Assembly: GCA_000014925.1 (NCBI GenBank)
Contig: CP000474.1
Location: 1,860,001 to 1,924,000, forward strand
DNA from: Paenarthrobacter aurescens TC1
GTDB taxonomy: Bacteria; Actinomycetota; Actinomycetes; Actinomycetales; Micrococcaceae
DNA: 64,000 bases
Direction: 5' to 3'
Part shown: positions 1-10,842 of the stretch, piece after piece
How the letters are laid out: each line of letters opens with the position of its first letter
Numbering within the stretch: position 1 is the first letter of the stretch
Made by a program: the position numbers and the translations under genes
The notes under the pieces: generated by a model
Seen by the model: only the letters and a program-made list of their open reading frames with translations
Databases searched by the model: none
Told to the model about the DNA's origin: nothing

Positions 1-4
1 TCTT

Positions 5-30
5 CCTGGCTCACCTTCCCCTGAGCCAGG
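5..30. repeat. 9-bp perfect inverted repeat upstream of rsmH
   Basis: CCTGGCTCA at 5-13 and TGAGCCAGG at 22-30 pair perfectly around an 8-nt loop. There is no T-run after it, so it may be an attenuator-like or weak terminator hairpin in the leader between the gene left of the window (usually mraZ) and rsmH. No part of mraZ itself can be recognised in bases 1-106. Confidence 0.5.
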
Positions 31-106
31 CCGGCGGAACGATAGGCGCGGATGGGGATCCGATTCAAGAATCAGTAGGCAAGCGATTGAGGAAAGAGGA
101 GGCAGC

Positions 107-1105
107 GTGGAAGAGCAGGACGCGGCAAAGCCCACATCGGAGCGCCACGTGCCCGTCCTGAAAGACCGCTGCATCAACCTGCTTGCTCCCGGCTTTGAGG
201 CTGCCAGGAAACGCGGGGAAAGACCTGTCGCCATCGATGCAACCCTCGGCATGGGAGGCCACTCCGAGGCCATGTTGCAGCGTTTCCCCGACCTTCACCT
301 CGTTGGCATCGATCGCGACGAGGAAGCCCTGGCCTTGGCAGGCGCCCGGCTGGAGCCCTTTTCCGATCGCACCGATCTTGTTCATGCTGTGTACGACGAG
401 ATAGAGGACGTCCTGCTGGACCTTGGCGTTCCTGAGGTTCATGGCATTCTTATGGACCTTGGCGTCTCTTCCCTGCAACTCGACGAGCGGGAGCGCGGTT
501 TCGCCTACTCCTACGACGCCCCCTTGGATATGCGGATGGACACCAGCCGTGGCCAAACGGCAGCTGATGTGGTCAACAACTACAGCGAAGACGAACTGGT
601 GCGCATCATCCGGAAATGGGGCGAAGAGAAGTTCGCCGGGCGGATCGCCAACAGGATCGTCAACGCCCGCGCGGAGAAGCCGTTCGCAACCACGGGAGAA
701 CTTGTAGAGCAGATCCGCAGCGTTGTCCCTGCCGCAGCAGCGAAGAGTGGCGGGCATCCCGCCAAGCGCACCTTCCAGGCATTGCGGATTGAGGTCAACG
801 AGGAACTCGATGTCCTGGAACGCGCGGTTCCGGCAGCGGTGGCCGCGACGGCCATGGGTGGTCGGATAGTGGTGATGTCTTATCACTCGCTTGAGGACAA
901 GATCGTGAAGTCCGTTTTCCAGGCGGGTTCCAAATCTTCGGCGCCGCTCGGCTTCCCCGTTGAGCTTGAAGAACACAAACCTGAATTGAAAACCATCACC
1001 AAGGGCACGGAAGTGCCCACGGCAGCGGAAATCGCTGAAAATCCCCGCGCGGCGTCTGCCCGGTTGAGGGCAGTGGAGCGTATCAAACAGAGGAGAGACG
1101 CATGA
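107..1105 (+). CDS. rsmH: 16S rRNA (cytosine1402-N4)-methyltransferase RsmH
   Basis: This 332-residue protein methylates N4 of C1402 in 16S rRNA with S-adenosylmethionine. The N-terminus has the family signature HVPVLKD (residues 14-20), followed by the SAM-binding loop [10 protein letters not shown] near 44-53 and GIDRDEEAL. The later motifs [11 protein letters not shown] and [12 protein letters not shown] are typical of MraW/RsmH, and the length is normal. The GTG start at 107 is chosen because GAGGAGGC lies just upstream and the family begins shortly before HVPVL. It is the first complete gene of the division and cell wall cluster and overlaps the next gene by 4 bp (ATGA). Confidence 0.97.
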
Positions 1106-1770
1106 GCAACGCCGCAGCGAAGACTATGCCCTCCACGGTGGGCAGCACCGCCCGTGCGCTTCCGGTCCCTGCGGGAAGGCCCGACACCGCCCGCAAGGCG
1201 CGCACTCCTCTGTCACTGGTGCGCAGCGTGCCGGGCAAGCGGAGGACGCCATTCGTGGTCCTGTGCTTCGTGGCGATGGCCGCCGCGCTTCTGACAGTAC
1301 TGGTGTTGAACATTTCTGTGTCCACGGCGCAGTACCAGCTGGTCCAGCTAAAAGCCCAGGCTGCCACCTTGAACAAGGAAAACCAGGACCTGACACAGAA
1401 GAAGCAGAACTTCGAAGCTCCGCAGAACCTCGCAGCGAAGGCCGCCGAGTTGGGAATGGTACCTTCCACCGTTAAAGGGCAGATCGACCTGAACACCCTG
1501 GCGGTGACCGGAAAGGCATCACCGGCAGTCAAGGGAGATAATCCCGGAGCCTTGCTTGCCGCTCCGGCCGTTGAAGGCTTGATCGATGTTGTTCCGTCGG
1601 TGACTACCAAGGAACCGCTGGAAAACCGCAAACCGGATGCAGCTCCGGTGGCCCCGGCTGCAACGCCGTCCACGCCGCCGGCTACCCCCGCATCACCGGC
1701 GGCGACCCCGCCCGTGGAGCTTCACGGGGGTACGGTACCGGCTCCCCAACAAAAGACACCAGGGCAGTAG
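1102..1770 (+). CDS. ftsL: FtsL-like septum formation protein
   Basis: This is a 222-residue bitopic membrane protein with a basic cytoplasmic N-terminus, one membrane helix (about residues 50-71), then a short coiled-coil stretch (about 75-110) and a long Pro/Ala/Thr-rich tail. That layout and its place between rsmH and ftsI identify it as the actinobacterial FtsL-type divisome protein, which acts with FtsQ and DivIC/FtsB to activate FtsW-FtsI. Sequence identity in this family is always low, so the call rests on topology and synteny. It starts at an ATG overlapping the rsmH stop, so translation is probably coupled. The proline-rich C-terminus is longer than in proteobacterial FtsL. Confidence 0.8.
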
Positions 1771-1812
1771 ACAGTCCGTCCACCGAAGCAAGGCCAGCAG
1801 CAAGGATTCAAC

Positions 1813-3609
1813 GTGGCAAAGAACCCCGGCACATCGAATAAAACGAAGACGCCGGCGGCAAGAAAACGTTTGCGCGTTGGCCTCGGCATCATGCTGACCT
1901 TGCTTCTGGTGGTGGGCGGCAAGCTGTTCATGGTCCAGGGCCTGGATATGGGCGGGATGGCTGAAGCTGCCTTGGCGAGCCGGCTCACGCCGCAGGTGCT
2001 CCCTGCCGAGCGGGGGCAGATCGTCGATGCCAACGGCACGGTGCTGGCCAGCAGCGTGATCCGATACAACATCGTGGTGGACCAAACCGTGAATACGAGC
2101 ACGGAAACTTTTCACCGCTTCAATGAGAAGACCGAAAAGCTGGACGAGATAACCCGTGATCAAGGGATATCCGACCTGGCCGGGCTTCTGGGGGTGGACG
2201 AAAGCACTATCCGTGAGTCACTGACCGGAGATAAGCAGTACTTCATGGTGGCAAAGGACGTTAAGCCGGAACTGGAGGACCGGATCTCCAAGCTCTATAT
2301 CCCGGGCCTTAGCGCAGAAGGTGTCAGCAAGCGCGTCTATCCCAACGGCAGCGTTGCCGGCGGGGTGGTTGGTTTCCTCAAGGACGGAACCAACGGACAG
2401 GCCGGCATCGAGCAAACCCAGGACGAGATTCTTCGGGGTGTCGAAGGTAAACGCGTCTTTGAGATCGGTGCTGACGGCCTCAGGATTCCGGTGGCGACAG
2501 ATGAACTCACCCCGGCCGTCGATGGCAGCGACGTCAAGCTGACCATCAACACGGACATCCAGTACTTTGCGCAGCAGGCCATCCAGAGCCAAGTGAACAA
2601 GATGAACGCCGAGTGGGGTTCCATCATTGTGATCGACACCAAGACGGGCAACCTCATCGCCCTGGCGGACACCAATGCCCCGGACCCCAATGATCCCGGG
2701 AAAGTGGATGCCAAGGATCGCGGCGTCAGATCAGTGACAGCCGCCTACGAACCCGGTTCCGTGCAGAAGATGATTACCGCCGCAGCCGTGATCGAGGAGG
2801 GGAAATCGTTCCCCTTGGATCACTTCACCACCCCAGCGGCCTACACCATCGATGGGCAGACGTTCACTGACGCGTTCGAGCACGGCACTGAAGAGCGCAC
2901 CCTTGCCGGCATCCTTGGGTGGTCCATGAACACCGGAACCGTGATGGCAGGCAGCCGACTCACCAAAGAACAGCGGTACGACTGGCTGAAGAAGTTCGGC
3001 ATCGGCGAGCAGACGGACATTGGCCTGCCGGCTGAAGCCACGGGCATCCTGGCCAAGCCCGAGCAGTGGGACGACCGCCAGCAGTACACCGTGCTGTTCG
3101 GGCAAGGCGTCTCGCAATCAACACTCCAGACTGTGCGCGCCTTCCAAAGCATTGCCAACGATGGCGTGATGCTCCAGCCCAGGCTGATTGACAGCTACAT
3201 CACTCCGGAGGGCGAGGAGCAAAAGGTTCCGGCCAAGGACTCCCGCCAAGTGGTATCCAAGGAAACAGCCCAGCAGGTTCGGGACATCCTGGAAAGCGCC
3301 GTGACTGAGGGCCAGATCAAGGACGCAGCCATTGACGGCTACCGTGTCGGAGCCAAGACGGGAACGTCCCAGGCGCCCCGCGAGGACGGGCTCCCTGGAT
3401 TTGACGGCTTCACTGCCTCGATGGTGGGCATGGCACCCATGGATGACCCCCGGTTCATCGTGGAAGTAGTCCTTCAGCGCCCCAAGGGAAACATCTACGG
3501 CGTCACGAACGGTCCCGTGTTCCGTTCCGTGATGTCACAGGTCCTCCGGGCCTACAACGTGGCGCCGTCCACCGGCACGCCCGCGCGGTTGCCCCAGTTC
3601 GTCAAGTAA
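1813..3609 (+). CDS. ftsI: Penicillin-binding protein FtsI (PBP3, septal transpeptidase)
   Basis: This 598-residue class B penicillin-binding protein cross-links peptidoglycan at the septum. It has an N-terminal membrane anchor (about 22-42), a dimerisation domain with the AERGQIVDANG motif, and a transpeptidase domain. All three active-site motifs are present: SVQK with the acylated Ser316, SMN at 371-373, and KTGT at 515-518. The start is GTG at 1813, 43 bp after the ftsL stop. The protein partners with the SEDS polymerase FtsW encoded further downstream in the same operon. Nothing in the active site is unusual. Confidence 0.96.
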   Translation: MAKNPGTSNKTKTPAARKRLRVGLGIMLTLLLVVGGKLFMVQGLDMGGMAEAALASRLTPQVLPAERGQIVDANGTVLASSVIRYNIVVDQTVNTSTETFHRFNEKTEKLDEITRDQGISDLAGLLGVDESTIRESLTGDKQYFMVAKDVKPELEDRISKLYIPGLSAEGVSKRVYPNGSVAGGVVGFLKDGTNGQAGIEQTQDEILRGVEGKRVFEIGADGLRIPVATDELTPAVDGSDVKLTINTDIQYFAQQAIQSQVNKMNAEWGSIIVIDTKTGNLIALADTNAPDPNDPGKVDAKDRGVRSVTAAYEPGSVQKMITAAAVIEEGKSFPLDHFTTPAAYTIDGQTFTDAFEHGTEERTLAGILGWSMNTGTVMAGSRLTKEQRYDWLKKFGIGEQTDIGLPAEATGILAKPEQWDDRQQYTVLFGQGVSQSTLQTVRAFQSIANDGVMLQPRLIDSYITPEGEEQKVPAKDSRQVVSKETAQQVRDILESAVTEGQIKDAAIDGYRVGAKTGTSQAPREDGLPGFDGFTASMVGMAPMDDPRFIVEVVLQRPKGNIYGVTNGPVFRSVMSQVLRAYNVAPSTGTPARLPQFVK

Positions 3610-3711
3610 GCTTCTTGGGCGTCTGTTTCGGCCAAAAATCGATCAACCACTAACGGCCCGGGCGCCGCTGGCCCCAAGCCGGTCGTTCCACGAGCACCAA
3701 CGGAGAACCAC

Positions 3712-5358
3712 GTGTCAGAGCACAATGAGGCAGCTATCAACGCCACGATGCCGGATGCCGGCCAAACAGGCTTTCGTCCCGCATCCGTGGCCGCGGTGCC
3801 GCTGGCAACCATCGCGGACGCACTCGGTGTTGCCGCTCCGGACGCCAGCCAGGACAGGGGAGTGACGGGGATTACCCTGAACTCCAGGGCCGTCGAAACG
3901 GGCGACCTCTACATGGCTTTGCCGGGAGCCTCCCGTCATGGTGCCGACTTCGTTCCCCAGGCAGTCGAGGCCGGGGCGGTTGCGGTCGTCACGGACGACG
4001 CCGGGGCCCGCCAGCTTGCGCTTGCAGGTGAGCAGCCTGTGCCGGTACTTATCGTCCCTGAGCCGCGAACCGCCGTCGGACGTCTTGCCGCACTGATCTA
4101 TCGCAGCCAGCCTGCGGATGGTGGCTTCCCGACGCTGTACGGCGTCACCGGTACCAACGGCAAGACCACCACCACCTACTTCATCAACTCCTTGCTGCGT
4201 GCCTTGGAGAAGAAGCCCGGCCTCATCGGAACCATCGAAATCGTTGCAGGAGGCGAGCCGATCCCCAGCCTCCTGACCACGCCGGAATCCACCGACGTCC
4301 ATGCACTGCTGGCCTTGATGCGCGAACGAGGCCTGGACGCGGCATCCATGGAGGTCTCGTCCCACGCCATCTCCTACCACCGCGTGGACGGAGTGATGTT
4401 CGACGTCGCCGGTTTTACCAACCTCACCCAGGATCATCTGGACCTGCACGGAAGTATGGACGAGTACTTCCGCACCAAGGCTGAGCTCTTCACAGCTGGA
4501 AGGGCCAGGCACGCAGTGGTCACGGTGGACGACGACTGGGGACGCCAGCTGGCTGAGACAGCCGATATTCCAGTCACCACACTCTCCACCAAGCCTGTTG
4601 ATGGAAGCAGCTCCAGCACCGACTGGAAGGTTGCGTCCATCACGGCGCGCGGACTGGGCTCGGAATTCGAACTCAAGCACGCTGACGGACGAACCCTGCG
4701 CGTCCACACCGGCCTGCCGGGAGACTTCAATGTGGCCAACGCGGCCCTGGCCACAGTGATGGTCCTTGCATCCGGTGTGGACGAACACACGCTCCAGGCT
4801 GCCCTGGATGCGCACGATCCCTTCACAGTGTCAGTGCCCGGACGAATGCAGCTCATCTCTACTGAGCCTGCCTCCGTTGTTGATTTTGCCCACAACCCTG
4901 ACGCCTTGTCCCGTGCCTTGGAAGCCGTTCGCTCACCCCGGGAGGGGTCCCGCGTCATCGTGGTCTTCGGGGCAACAGGCCAACGCGACAAAGGCAAGCG
5001 CCCCACCATGGGAGCCATCGCTGCCCGCCTCGCAGACGTCGTGATCATCAGCGATGACGATCCCCACGACGAAGACGCTGCAGCAATCCGGGCTGAGGTC
5101 CTCCAAGGCGCCCATGCGGCCCGGGATTCAGAGAATCTGAACAGCGAAATCATCGAGTCCTACCCGAGGGATGCCGCCATTAAATTGGCCGTCGACATGG
5201 CAACCGGCAAGGACACCATCCTGATCGCCGGGCGTGGACATGAGGTGTGGCAAGAGGTCAAGGGAGTGAACCTGGCCCTGGACGACAGGGTGGAGTTGCG
5301 GGCCGCCTTGACATCCAAGGGATTCAGCGTTTCAGCGGACCAGCGGATAGAGTCCTAA
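3712..5358 (+). CDS. murE: UDP-N-acetylmuramoyl-tripeptide synthetase MurE, probably lysine-adding
   Basis: This 548-residue Mur ligase adds the third stem-peptide residue to UDP-MurNAc-L-Ala-D-Glu. The ATP loop GTNGKTT is at about 147-153 (Lys151), followed by EVSSHAI and the ligase C-domain. At the position where diaminopimelate-adding enzymes carry DNPR, this protein has D-D-P-H (449-452), so the arginine that binds the diaminopimelate carboxylate is missing. This fits the lysine-type wall of Arthrobacter relatives; the substrate is an inference. The GTG start at 3712 follows a GGAGAACC ribosome site. The gene is 6 bp upstream of murF. Confidence 0.94.
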   Translation: MSEHNEAAINATMPDAGQTGFRPASVAAVPLATIADALGVAAPDASQDRGVTGITLNSRAVETGDLYMALPGASRHGADFVPQAVEAGAVAVVTDDAGARQLALAGEQPVPVLIVPEPRTAVGRLAALIYRSQPADGGFPTLYGVTGTNGKTTTTYFINSLLRALEKKPGLIGTIEIVAGGEPIPSLLTTPESTDVHALLALMRERGLDAASMEVSSHAISYHRVDGVMFDVAGFTNLTQDHLDLHGSMDEYFRTKAELFTAGRARHAVVTVDDDWGRQLAETADIPVTTLSTKPVDGSSSSTDWKVASITARGLGSEFELKHADGRTLRVHTGLPGDFNVANAALATVMVLASGVDEHTLQAALDAHDPFTVSVPGRMQLISTEPASVVDFAHNPDALSRALEAVRSPREGSRVIVVFGATGQRDKGKRPTMGAIAARLADVVIISDDDPHDEDAAAIRAEVLQGAHAARDSENLNSEIIESYPRDAAIKLAVDMATGKDTILIAGRGHEVWQEVKGVNLALDDRVELRAALTSKGFSVSADQRIES

Positions 5359-5364
5359 ACCGAG

Positions 5365-6855
5365 ATGATTGCACTTACTGCGGCGGAGATCGCCGACATC
5401 ACCCATGGCCGCCTGACCGGAGATCCGGACATCGTGCCCACTTCCGTCGTCACTGATTCGCGGGAATCGACGCACGGTTCCCTCTATGTGGCCAAGCCCG
5501 GCGAGCACGCCGACGGCCACGACTTCGTCGACGCCGCTTTCGAACGCGGCGCCGTCCTGGTTCTCGGCGAACGCGAAGTGACCGATGCCGACGGCCGCCC
5601 CTTTCCCGCCGTCGTGGTTGAGGATGCTGTGTTGGCCATGGGTGCCCTGGCAGCAGAGTCCGTCCGTCGCATTCGTGCTGAGCGTGCGAGCCGTGGCGAG
5701 GACTTTACGGTCATAGGCATCACAGGATCAGCGGGCAAGACCACCACCAAGGACCTCCTTGCCGGTGTCCTGTCCACCGCCGGAGCCACAGTGGCCCCGC
5801 AGGGGTCCTACAACGGTGAGGTGGGCGTCCCGCTGACGGTCTTCGCCGCTGACGCCACCACGCGCTTCCTGGTGATCGAGATGGGCGCTACCGGCCTGGG
5901 CCATATCAAGTACCTGGCAGAGATGGTCAAGCCGGATATTGGCGTAGTCCTTGTGGTTGGTACGGCCCACGCCGGCGAGTTCGGTGGCGTGGAGAACATC
6001 GCCAAGACCAAGGGCGAGTTGGTGGAAGCCCTGAGCGAGCACGGCACAGCCGTGATCAACCTCGACGACGGCCGGGTTGCTGCCATGCGCGCCCGTACCA
6101 AAGCCAAGGTTCTGGGCTTCACGTCTTCGCCCGCCACCACCGAAGAAGTGGAAGCGCGGAACGTTGTAGTCAACGGGCAAGGCTTCCCTGACTTCGATCT
6201 GGTACTGCCCGACGGCGGCCCGGCCGTTGAGGTGCGAAGCCGCCTGATCGGCGGCCACCACGTCACTAATCTTCTGGCCGCAGCGGCCGCCGCGTTCGCC
6301 GCCGGCATCCCGGCCGCCGACATTGCAACCTCGCTCAGCTCCCAATCGGCAGCCAGCCGCTGGCGGATGGAGCGGACCGAACGTGCAGACGGCGTCACCA
6401 TCATCAACGACGCTTACAACGCCAACCCGGAATCGATGCGGGCTGCCCTGCGTTCGCTGGCTGACCTTGGACAAGGCAGAAGGACCTGGGCCGTTCTGGG
6501 AGCCATGCTCGAGCTGGGGGAGGACTCCATCCGCGAGCACACCGCCGTAGGAACGCAAGTGGTGCGGCTGAACATTTCCAGGCTGGTAGTGGTGGGGCGC
6601 GAAGCCCGTGCCCTCTACATCTCCGCCATCCAGGAAGGTTCCTGGGGTGACGAATGTTCGTTCACGGAGACCGTGGAAGAAGCCTACGAGCTGCTTCAAC
6701 GTGAGCTTGAACCCGGTGACCTGGTGCTCTTCAAGTCCTCCAACGGTGTGGGACTAAGGCATTTGGGTGATCGGATAGCATTACCTCCACGGGCCGAGCC
6801 CACCGGAGAAAACGCGGCTGAAGCTGCCGCAAGCGAAGGGAACGAGCTGCTGTGA
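5365..6855 (+). CDS. murF: UDP-N-acetylmuramoyl-tripeptide--D-alanyl-D-alanine ligase MurF
   Basis: This 496-residue ATP-dependent ligase adds D-Ala-D-Ala and completes the cytoplasmic pentapeptide precursor. It shows the three-domain Mur ligase layout: an N-terminal UDP-binding domain with DSR near residue 31, the nucleotide loop GSAGKTT at 121-127, and a C-terminal domain with DAYNANP, which is characteristic of MurF. The ATG start lies 6 bp after murE, and its stop overlaps the mraY GTG start by 4 bp (GTGA). Length is normal. Confidence 0.96.
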   Translation: MIALTAAEIADITHGRLTGDPDIVPTSVVTDSRESTHGSLYVAKPGEHADGHDFVDAAFERGAVLVLGEREVTDADGRPFPAVVVEDAVLAMGALAAESVRRIRAERASRGEDFTVIGITGSAGKTTTKDLLAGVLSTAGATVAPQGSYNGEVGVPLTVFAADATTRFLVIEMGATGLGHIKYLAEMVKPDIGVVLVVGTAHAGEFGGVENIAKTKGELVEALSEHGTAVINLDDGRVAAMRARTKAKVLGFTSSPATTEEVEARNVVVNGQGFPDFDLVLPDGGPAVEVRSRLIGGHHVTNLLAAAAAAFAAGIPAADIATSLSSQSAASRWRMERTERADGVTIINDAYNANPESMRAALRSLADLGQGRRTWAVLGAMLELGEDSIREHTAVGTQVVRLNISRLVVVGREARALYISAIQEGSWGDECSFTETVEEAYELLQRELEPGDLVLFKSSNGVGLRHLGDRIALPPRAEPTGENAAEAAASEGNELL

Positions 6856-7961
6856 TTGCACTTTTGATCGGCGCCGGCGTCGCCCTTCTGGTGGCCCTGA
6901 TAGGGACGCCCCTGTTCATCAGGTTCCTCGTGGCCAAGAGCTACGGACAATTCATCCGGGACGACGGACCGACGTCCCACCACACCAAGCGGGGCACTCC
7001 CACCATGGGCGGAACCGTGGTGGTGGCCGCCGTGCTCATCAGCTACTTCGTAACGCACCTGATCATGTGGATGATGAACCCGGACTCAGCCGGTCCCTCG
7101 GCATCCGGGCTGCTGTTGCTGTTCCTCATGGTTGGCATGGGATTTGTAGGCTTCCTCGATGACTTCATCAAGATCTCCAACAAGCGAAGCCTCGGCCTCA
7201 ATGCACGCGCCAAGCTGATCCTCCAGGCAGCCGTTGGCATCATCTTTGCGGTCCTGGTCCTCCAGTTCCCCAACGAGGATGGTCTGCGTCCTGCCTCTAC
7301 CCAGATTTCCCTGGTGCGCGATATTCCCTGGTTGGACCTCGCCTTCGGCGGGACCGTGGTGGGCGCCATCCTGTTTGTTCTGTGGTCCAACTTGATCATC
7401 ACCGCCGCCACCAACGGCGTTAATCTGACCGATGGCCTGGACGGGTTGGCAGCAGGAGCATCCATTATGGTCTTCGGCGCGTACACCATCATGGGGATCT
7501 GGCAGAACAACCAGGCCTGCGGATCACCACGGGAAGCCGGCAGCGGTTGCTACCAAGTGCGCGACCCCATGGACCTTGCCCTGCTGGCGGCGATTCTCAG
7601 TGCCGCCCTGGTGGGCTTCCTGTGGTGGAATACGTCCCCCGCCAAGATCTTCATGGGGGACACGGGATCGTTGGCCATTGGTGGAGCCGTTGCGGCTTTC
7701 GCCATCCTGTCGCGCACCGAACTCCTGCTTGCCTTCATTGGTGGCCTCTTTGTGCTGATCACCCTGTCCGTCATCATCCAAGTGGGCTTCTTCAAGCTCA
7801 GCGGCGGCAAACGTGTTTTCAAAATGGCTCCCTTGCAACACCACTTTGAACTAAAGGGCTGGGACGAAGTCACTGTAGTGGTCCGGTTCTGGATACTCGC
7901 AGGGCTCTTCGTGGCCGCCGGACTGGGAATTTTCTATGCTGAATGGGTGGTGCTGCTGTGA
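6852..7961 (+). CDS. mraY: Phospho-N-acetylmuramoyl-pentapeptide transferase MraY
   Basis: This 369-residue integral membrane enzyme, with about ten helices, transfers phospho-MurNAc-pentapeptide to undecaprenyl phosphate to form lipid I. Family hallmarks are visible: FLDDFIK (Asp-Asp pair), [17 protein letters not shown], and near the C-terminus HHFELKGW. It starts at a GTG inside the murF stop, an arrangement that implies coupled translation. It lies between murF and murD as in nearly all actinobacterial clusters. Confidence 0.97.
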   Translation: MIALLIGAGVALLVALIGTPLFIRFLVAKSYGQFIRDDGPTSHHTKRGTPTMGGTVVVAAVLISYFVTHLIMWMMNPDSAGPSASGLLLLFLMVGMGFVGFLDDFIKISNKRSLGLNARAKLILQAAVGIIFAVLVLQFPNEDGLRPASTQISLVRDIPWLDLAFGGTVVGAILFVLWSNLIITAATNGVNLTDGLDGLAAGASIMVFGAYTIMGIWQNNQACGSPREAGSGCYQVRDPMDLALLAAILSAALVGFLWWNTSPAKIFMGDTGSLAIGGAVAAFAILSRTELLLAFIGGLFVLITLSVIIQVGFFKLSGGKRVFKMAPLQHHFELKGWDEVTVVVRFWILAGLFVAAGLGIFYAEWVVLL

Positions 7962-9532
7962 ACGAAAGCCCGGAATCGACGCCGTCGAACGCCGACAGGC
8001 TTAACGAACTCACCAGCTGGGATGCTGACTGGACGGGTCTGCGCGTCGTAGTGACCGGCATCGGTGTGTCCGGCTTCTCAGCTGCGGACACGCTCATCGA
8101 ACTCGGCGCAAAGGTGGTGGTGGTTGACGCCGCCACCACTGCAAAGGCCGAAGCCCAGGCCGACACCCTGAAAATCGTGGGTGCCGTGGATGTGCTGTTG
8201 GGTGAAGAAGCCGTGAAGGCACTTCCTTTGATCGACGGTTCCTTGCCCGAGCTTGTGGTGACGTCGCCTGGGTGGCGCCCCGACCAAGCACTGCTTGCCG
8301 CTGCGAAGCGGAAGCACATCGCCGTCTGGGGAGACGTGGAGCTCGCATGGCGACTCAGGGAGCGCGCAGGGCGCAAGACCGCCGATTGGCTGACGATCAC
8401 CGGCACCAACGGCAAGACCACAACAGTGGGTATGGCTGAATCCATGCTTCAGGCTGCCGGGCTCAAAGCGATCGCAGTGGGAAACGTCGGCACCCCTATT
8501 CTCGACGCCCTACGGGATCCTGTGGACTACGACGCCTTTGCAGTTGAGCTCTCCAGCTTCCAGCTGCACTGGAGCCACTCGTTGTCTCCCGTGGCAAGTG
8601 TGTGCCTGAATGTTGCCGAGGACCACGTCGACTGGCACGGCTCCTATGCCTCGTACCTCGCGGACAAGGCCAAGGTGTACGAGAACACCCAAAAGGCCGC
8701 GATCTACAACGCCGAGCAAATCGAAACTGAACGAATGGTGGAGAACGCCGACGTCGTGGAGGGGTGCCGGGCCATCGGATTTACCACCAACACTCCGGCC
8801 GTCAGCATGCTGGGCGTGGTGGACGGTCTGCTCGTTGACCGGGCGTTCATTGCCGAGCGCAAGGACTCGGCTGCAGAACTTGCCGCGATGACGGATCTAG
8901 GGCCGGTTGCGCCCCGCCATATGGTAGCCAATGCCCTTGCGGCGGCAGCCTTGGTCCGCGCCTATGGAATCGAGCCGGCGGCGGTAAAACAGGGCCTGGT
9001 CAACTACTTGCCAGGCGCCCACCGGATCCAGCTGGTGGCCAACCATAACGATGTCCTGTGGATCAACGACTCCAAGGCCACCAACCCGCACGCGGCCTCC
9101 GCTGCACTCTCGGCTTTTCAGAAGGTTGTGTGGATCGCCGGCGGACTCTCCAAGGGCGTCAATTACGACGACCTGGTCAAGGAGCACGCCCCAAGGCTGA
9201 AAGCCGTTGTGCTCATTGGCACCGACACCGAAGCCCTGGAGGGCTCCCTCCAGCGACACGCTCCGGATGTCCCGGTGATAGCGCCCCCCAAGGGCGACAC
9301 TGAAGGAGTGCAGACCGCAGCCGGAGACGCCGCTTCGCCAATCTATGGTGAGACCGTCATGGCTCAGGCCGTGGCATCGGCGGCCGCCGTGGCAACGCCC
9401 GGCGACACTGTGCTGATGGCACCGGCGGCTGCATCCATGGATCAGTTCTCTTCCTACGCTCACCGTGGCGACGCTTTCGTCCTGGCAGTTCGCGAGCTTG
9501 TGGAAGGGCAGGCAACGACCACCGAGGAGTAA
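7958..9532 (+). CDS. murD: UDP-N-acetylmuramoylalanine--D-glutamate ligase MurD
   Basis: This protein of about 524 residues adds D-glutamate to UDP-MurNAc-L-Ala. It has an N-terminal Rossmann-like domain ([13 protein letters not shown]), the ATP loop [18 protein letters not shown], and the C-domain motif [10 protein letters not shown] prefer the GTG start at 7958, which overlaps the mraY stop as GTGA exactly as at the murF/mraY junction. An in-frame ATG at 7943 would add five residues and cannot be excluded. The C-terminal domain has a longer loop than in Escherichia coli, which is common in this group. Confidence 0.95.
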   Translation: MNESPESTPSNADRLNELTSWDADWTGLRVVVTGIGVSGFSAADTLIELGAKVVVVDAATTAKAEAQADTLKIVGAVDVLLGEEAVKALPLIDGSLPELVVTSPGWRPDQALLAAAKRKHIAVWGDVELAWRLRERAGRKTADWLTITGTNGKTTTVGMAESMLQAAGLKAIAVGNVGTPILDALRDPVDYDAFAVELSSFQLHWSHSLSPVASVCLNVAEDHVDWHGSYASYLADKAKVYENTQKAAIYNAEQIETERMVENADVVEGCRAIGFTTNTPAVSMLGVVDGLLVDRAFIAERKDSAAELAAMTDLGPVAPRHMVANALAAAALVRAYGIEPAAVKQGLVNYLPGAHRIQLVANHNDVLWINDSKATNPHAASAALSAFQKVVWIAGGLSKGVNYDDLVKEHAPRLKAVVLIGTDTEALEGSLQRHAPDVPVIAPPKGDTEGVQTAAGDAASPIYGETVMAQAVASAAAVATPGDTVLMAPAAASMDQFSSYAHRGDAFVLAVRELVEGQATTTEE

Positions 9533-9534
9533 CA

Positions 9535-10836
9535 ATGGTCAGCACGCCCACCCGCACCCGCGGCAAAGAACCCCGGGACGGGAAACCCAAGGCCGCGTCC
9601 GATGACGGCAGCCGGCCCAAGGGGCTCCGCGGGCACCTGCGCAGCTTCTGGGAGAGCCTCGAAGGCAAAGGCAAAGCCCCCAACAGCTCCACGTATTACC
9701 TGATCCTCGGCTGTGCCCTGGCGTTGACAGCCATCGGCATCATGATGGTGTTGTCCGCCTCCAGCGTTGAAGCCATCTCCGAGGGTAAGTCGCCTTATGC
9801 TGACGCCCTCAAGCAGGCGGTCTTCGGCGTCGTTGGGCTCATTGCGATGTATGTCATCTCGCGGACCAACGTGAACTGGATGAAGAGATTGTCTTGGTGG
9901 GCGCTGGGAGCCGTGATTGCCCTTCTTGCCTTGGTGCAGATCATGGGCAACACGGTGAACGGCAACAAGAACTGGATCGACATCGGTGGAATCACCCTTC
10001 AGCCGTCAGAGATGGCCAAGCTGATCCTCTGTGTCTGGATCGCCGCCGTCCTGGCGCGGAAGCAGAAACTCCTTCACCGGTGGATGCACGTCATCATTCC
10101 CGTGGTTCCCGGCGCTGGCCTGGTTATCGCGTTGGTGATGTTGGGCAACGACCTCGGAACAGTCATAGTCATCGCGGCGATCACCGCAGCCGGGCTCTAT
10201 TTCGCCGGCGTACCGGGCCGGATGCTGGCCATCGCCGGCGCTGTGGGTGCCCTCGGCGCTGTCCTGGGCACCATCAGCAGCCAAAACCGGATCTGTCGCA
10301 TCACGTCCTGGTTGGGTACCGCCTCGCAGCAGTGCACCGAGCAGTTCGACTTCGATTTCCAATCCACCAACGGCATGTACGGTCTCGCCCAAGGAAGCTG
10401 GACGGGACTGGGCCTTGGTCAAAGCCGACAGAAATACAACTGGCTGCCGGAAGCACACAACGACTTCATTTTCGCCATTATCGGCGAGGAGCTCGGCCTC
10501 GTGGGAACGATCGTGGTGCTGGTCCTGTTCGCGATTCTGGGCATTGCCATTTTCCGTGTAGTGGTCCGGCAGACTGATCCTTTCCAGCGCACTCTTGCGG
10601 GCGGAATCATGGTGTGGTTGCTAGGCCAGGCCAGTATGAATATGGCCGTGGTGACTCAGCTCCTTCCCGTGGTGGGGGTGCCGCTGCCTTTCATCTCCTA
10701 TGGTGGCTCCGCGCTGATCATGTCACTCTGCGGCGTGGGCGTAGTCTTGTCTTTGGCCCGCGGCCAATTGCCAGCGCAGCAACGTTCAGGATTCCTGCCG
10801 CGCCTCATATCCAAGACCGCACGAAAGCGTACCTAG
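9535..10836 (+). CDS. ftsW: SEDS-family lipid II polymerase FtsW
   Basis: This 433-residue polytopic membrane protein belongs to the SEDS family and polymerises lipid II into septal glycan with FtsI. A basic cytoplasmic N-terminus of about 50 residues precedes roughly ten membrane helices. Family motifs include the run GNDLGT and, near the C-terminus, PLPFISYGGSAL. The ATG lies two bases after the murD stop. Position between murD and murG supports FtsW rather than the elongation paralogue RodA. Confidence 0.95.
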   Translation: MVSTPTRTRGKEPRDGKPKAASDDGSRPKGLRGHLRSFWESLEGKGKAPNSSTYYLILGCALALTAIGIMMVLSASSVEAISEGKSPYADALKQAVFGVVGLIAMYVISRTNVNWMKRLSWWALGAVIALLALVQIMGNTVNGNKNWIDIGGITLQPSEMAKLILCVWIAAVLARKQKLLHRWMHVIIPVVPGAGLVIALVMLGNDLGTVIVIAAITAAGLYFAGVPGRMLAIAGAVGALGAVLGTISSQNRICRITSWLGTASQQCTEQFDFDFQSTNGMYGLAQGSWTGLGLGQSRQKYNWLPEAHNDFIFAIIGEELGLVGTIVVLVLFAILGIAIFRVVVRQTDPFQRTLAGGIMVWLLGQASMNMAVVTQLLPVVGVPLPFISYGGSALIMSLCGVGVVLSLARGQLPAQQRSGFLPRLISKTARKRT

Positions 10837-10842
10837 CACTTC

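Noticed and set aside
7943..7957. ATG start for murD at 7943
   Set aside because: Possible, but the GTG at 7958 repeats the GTGA overlap of the preceding gene pair; the difference is five residues.
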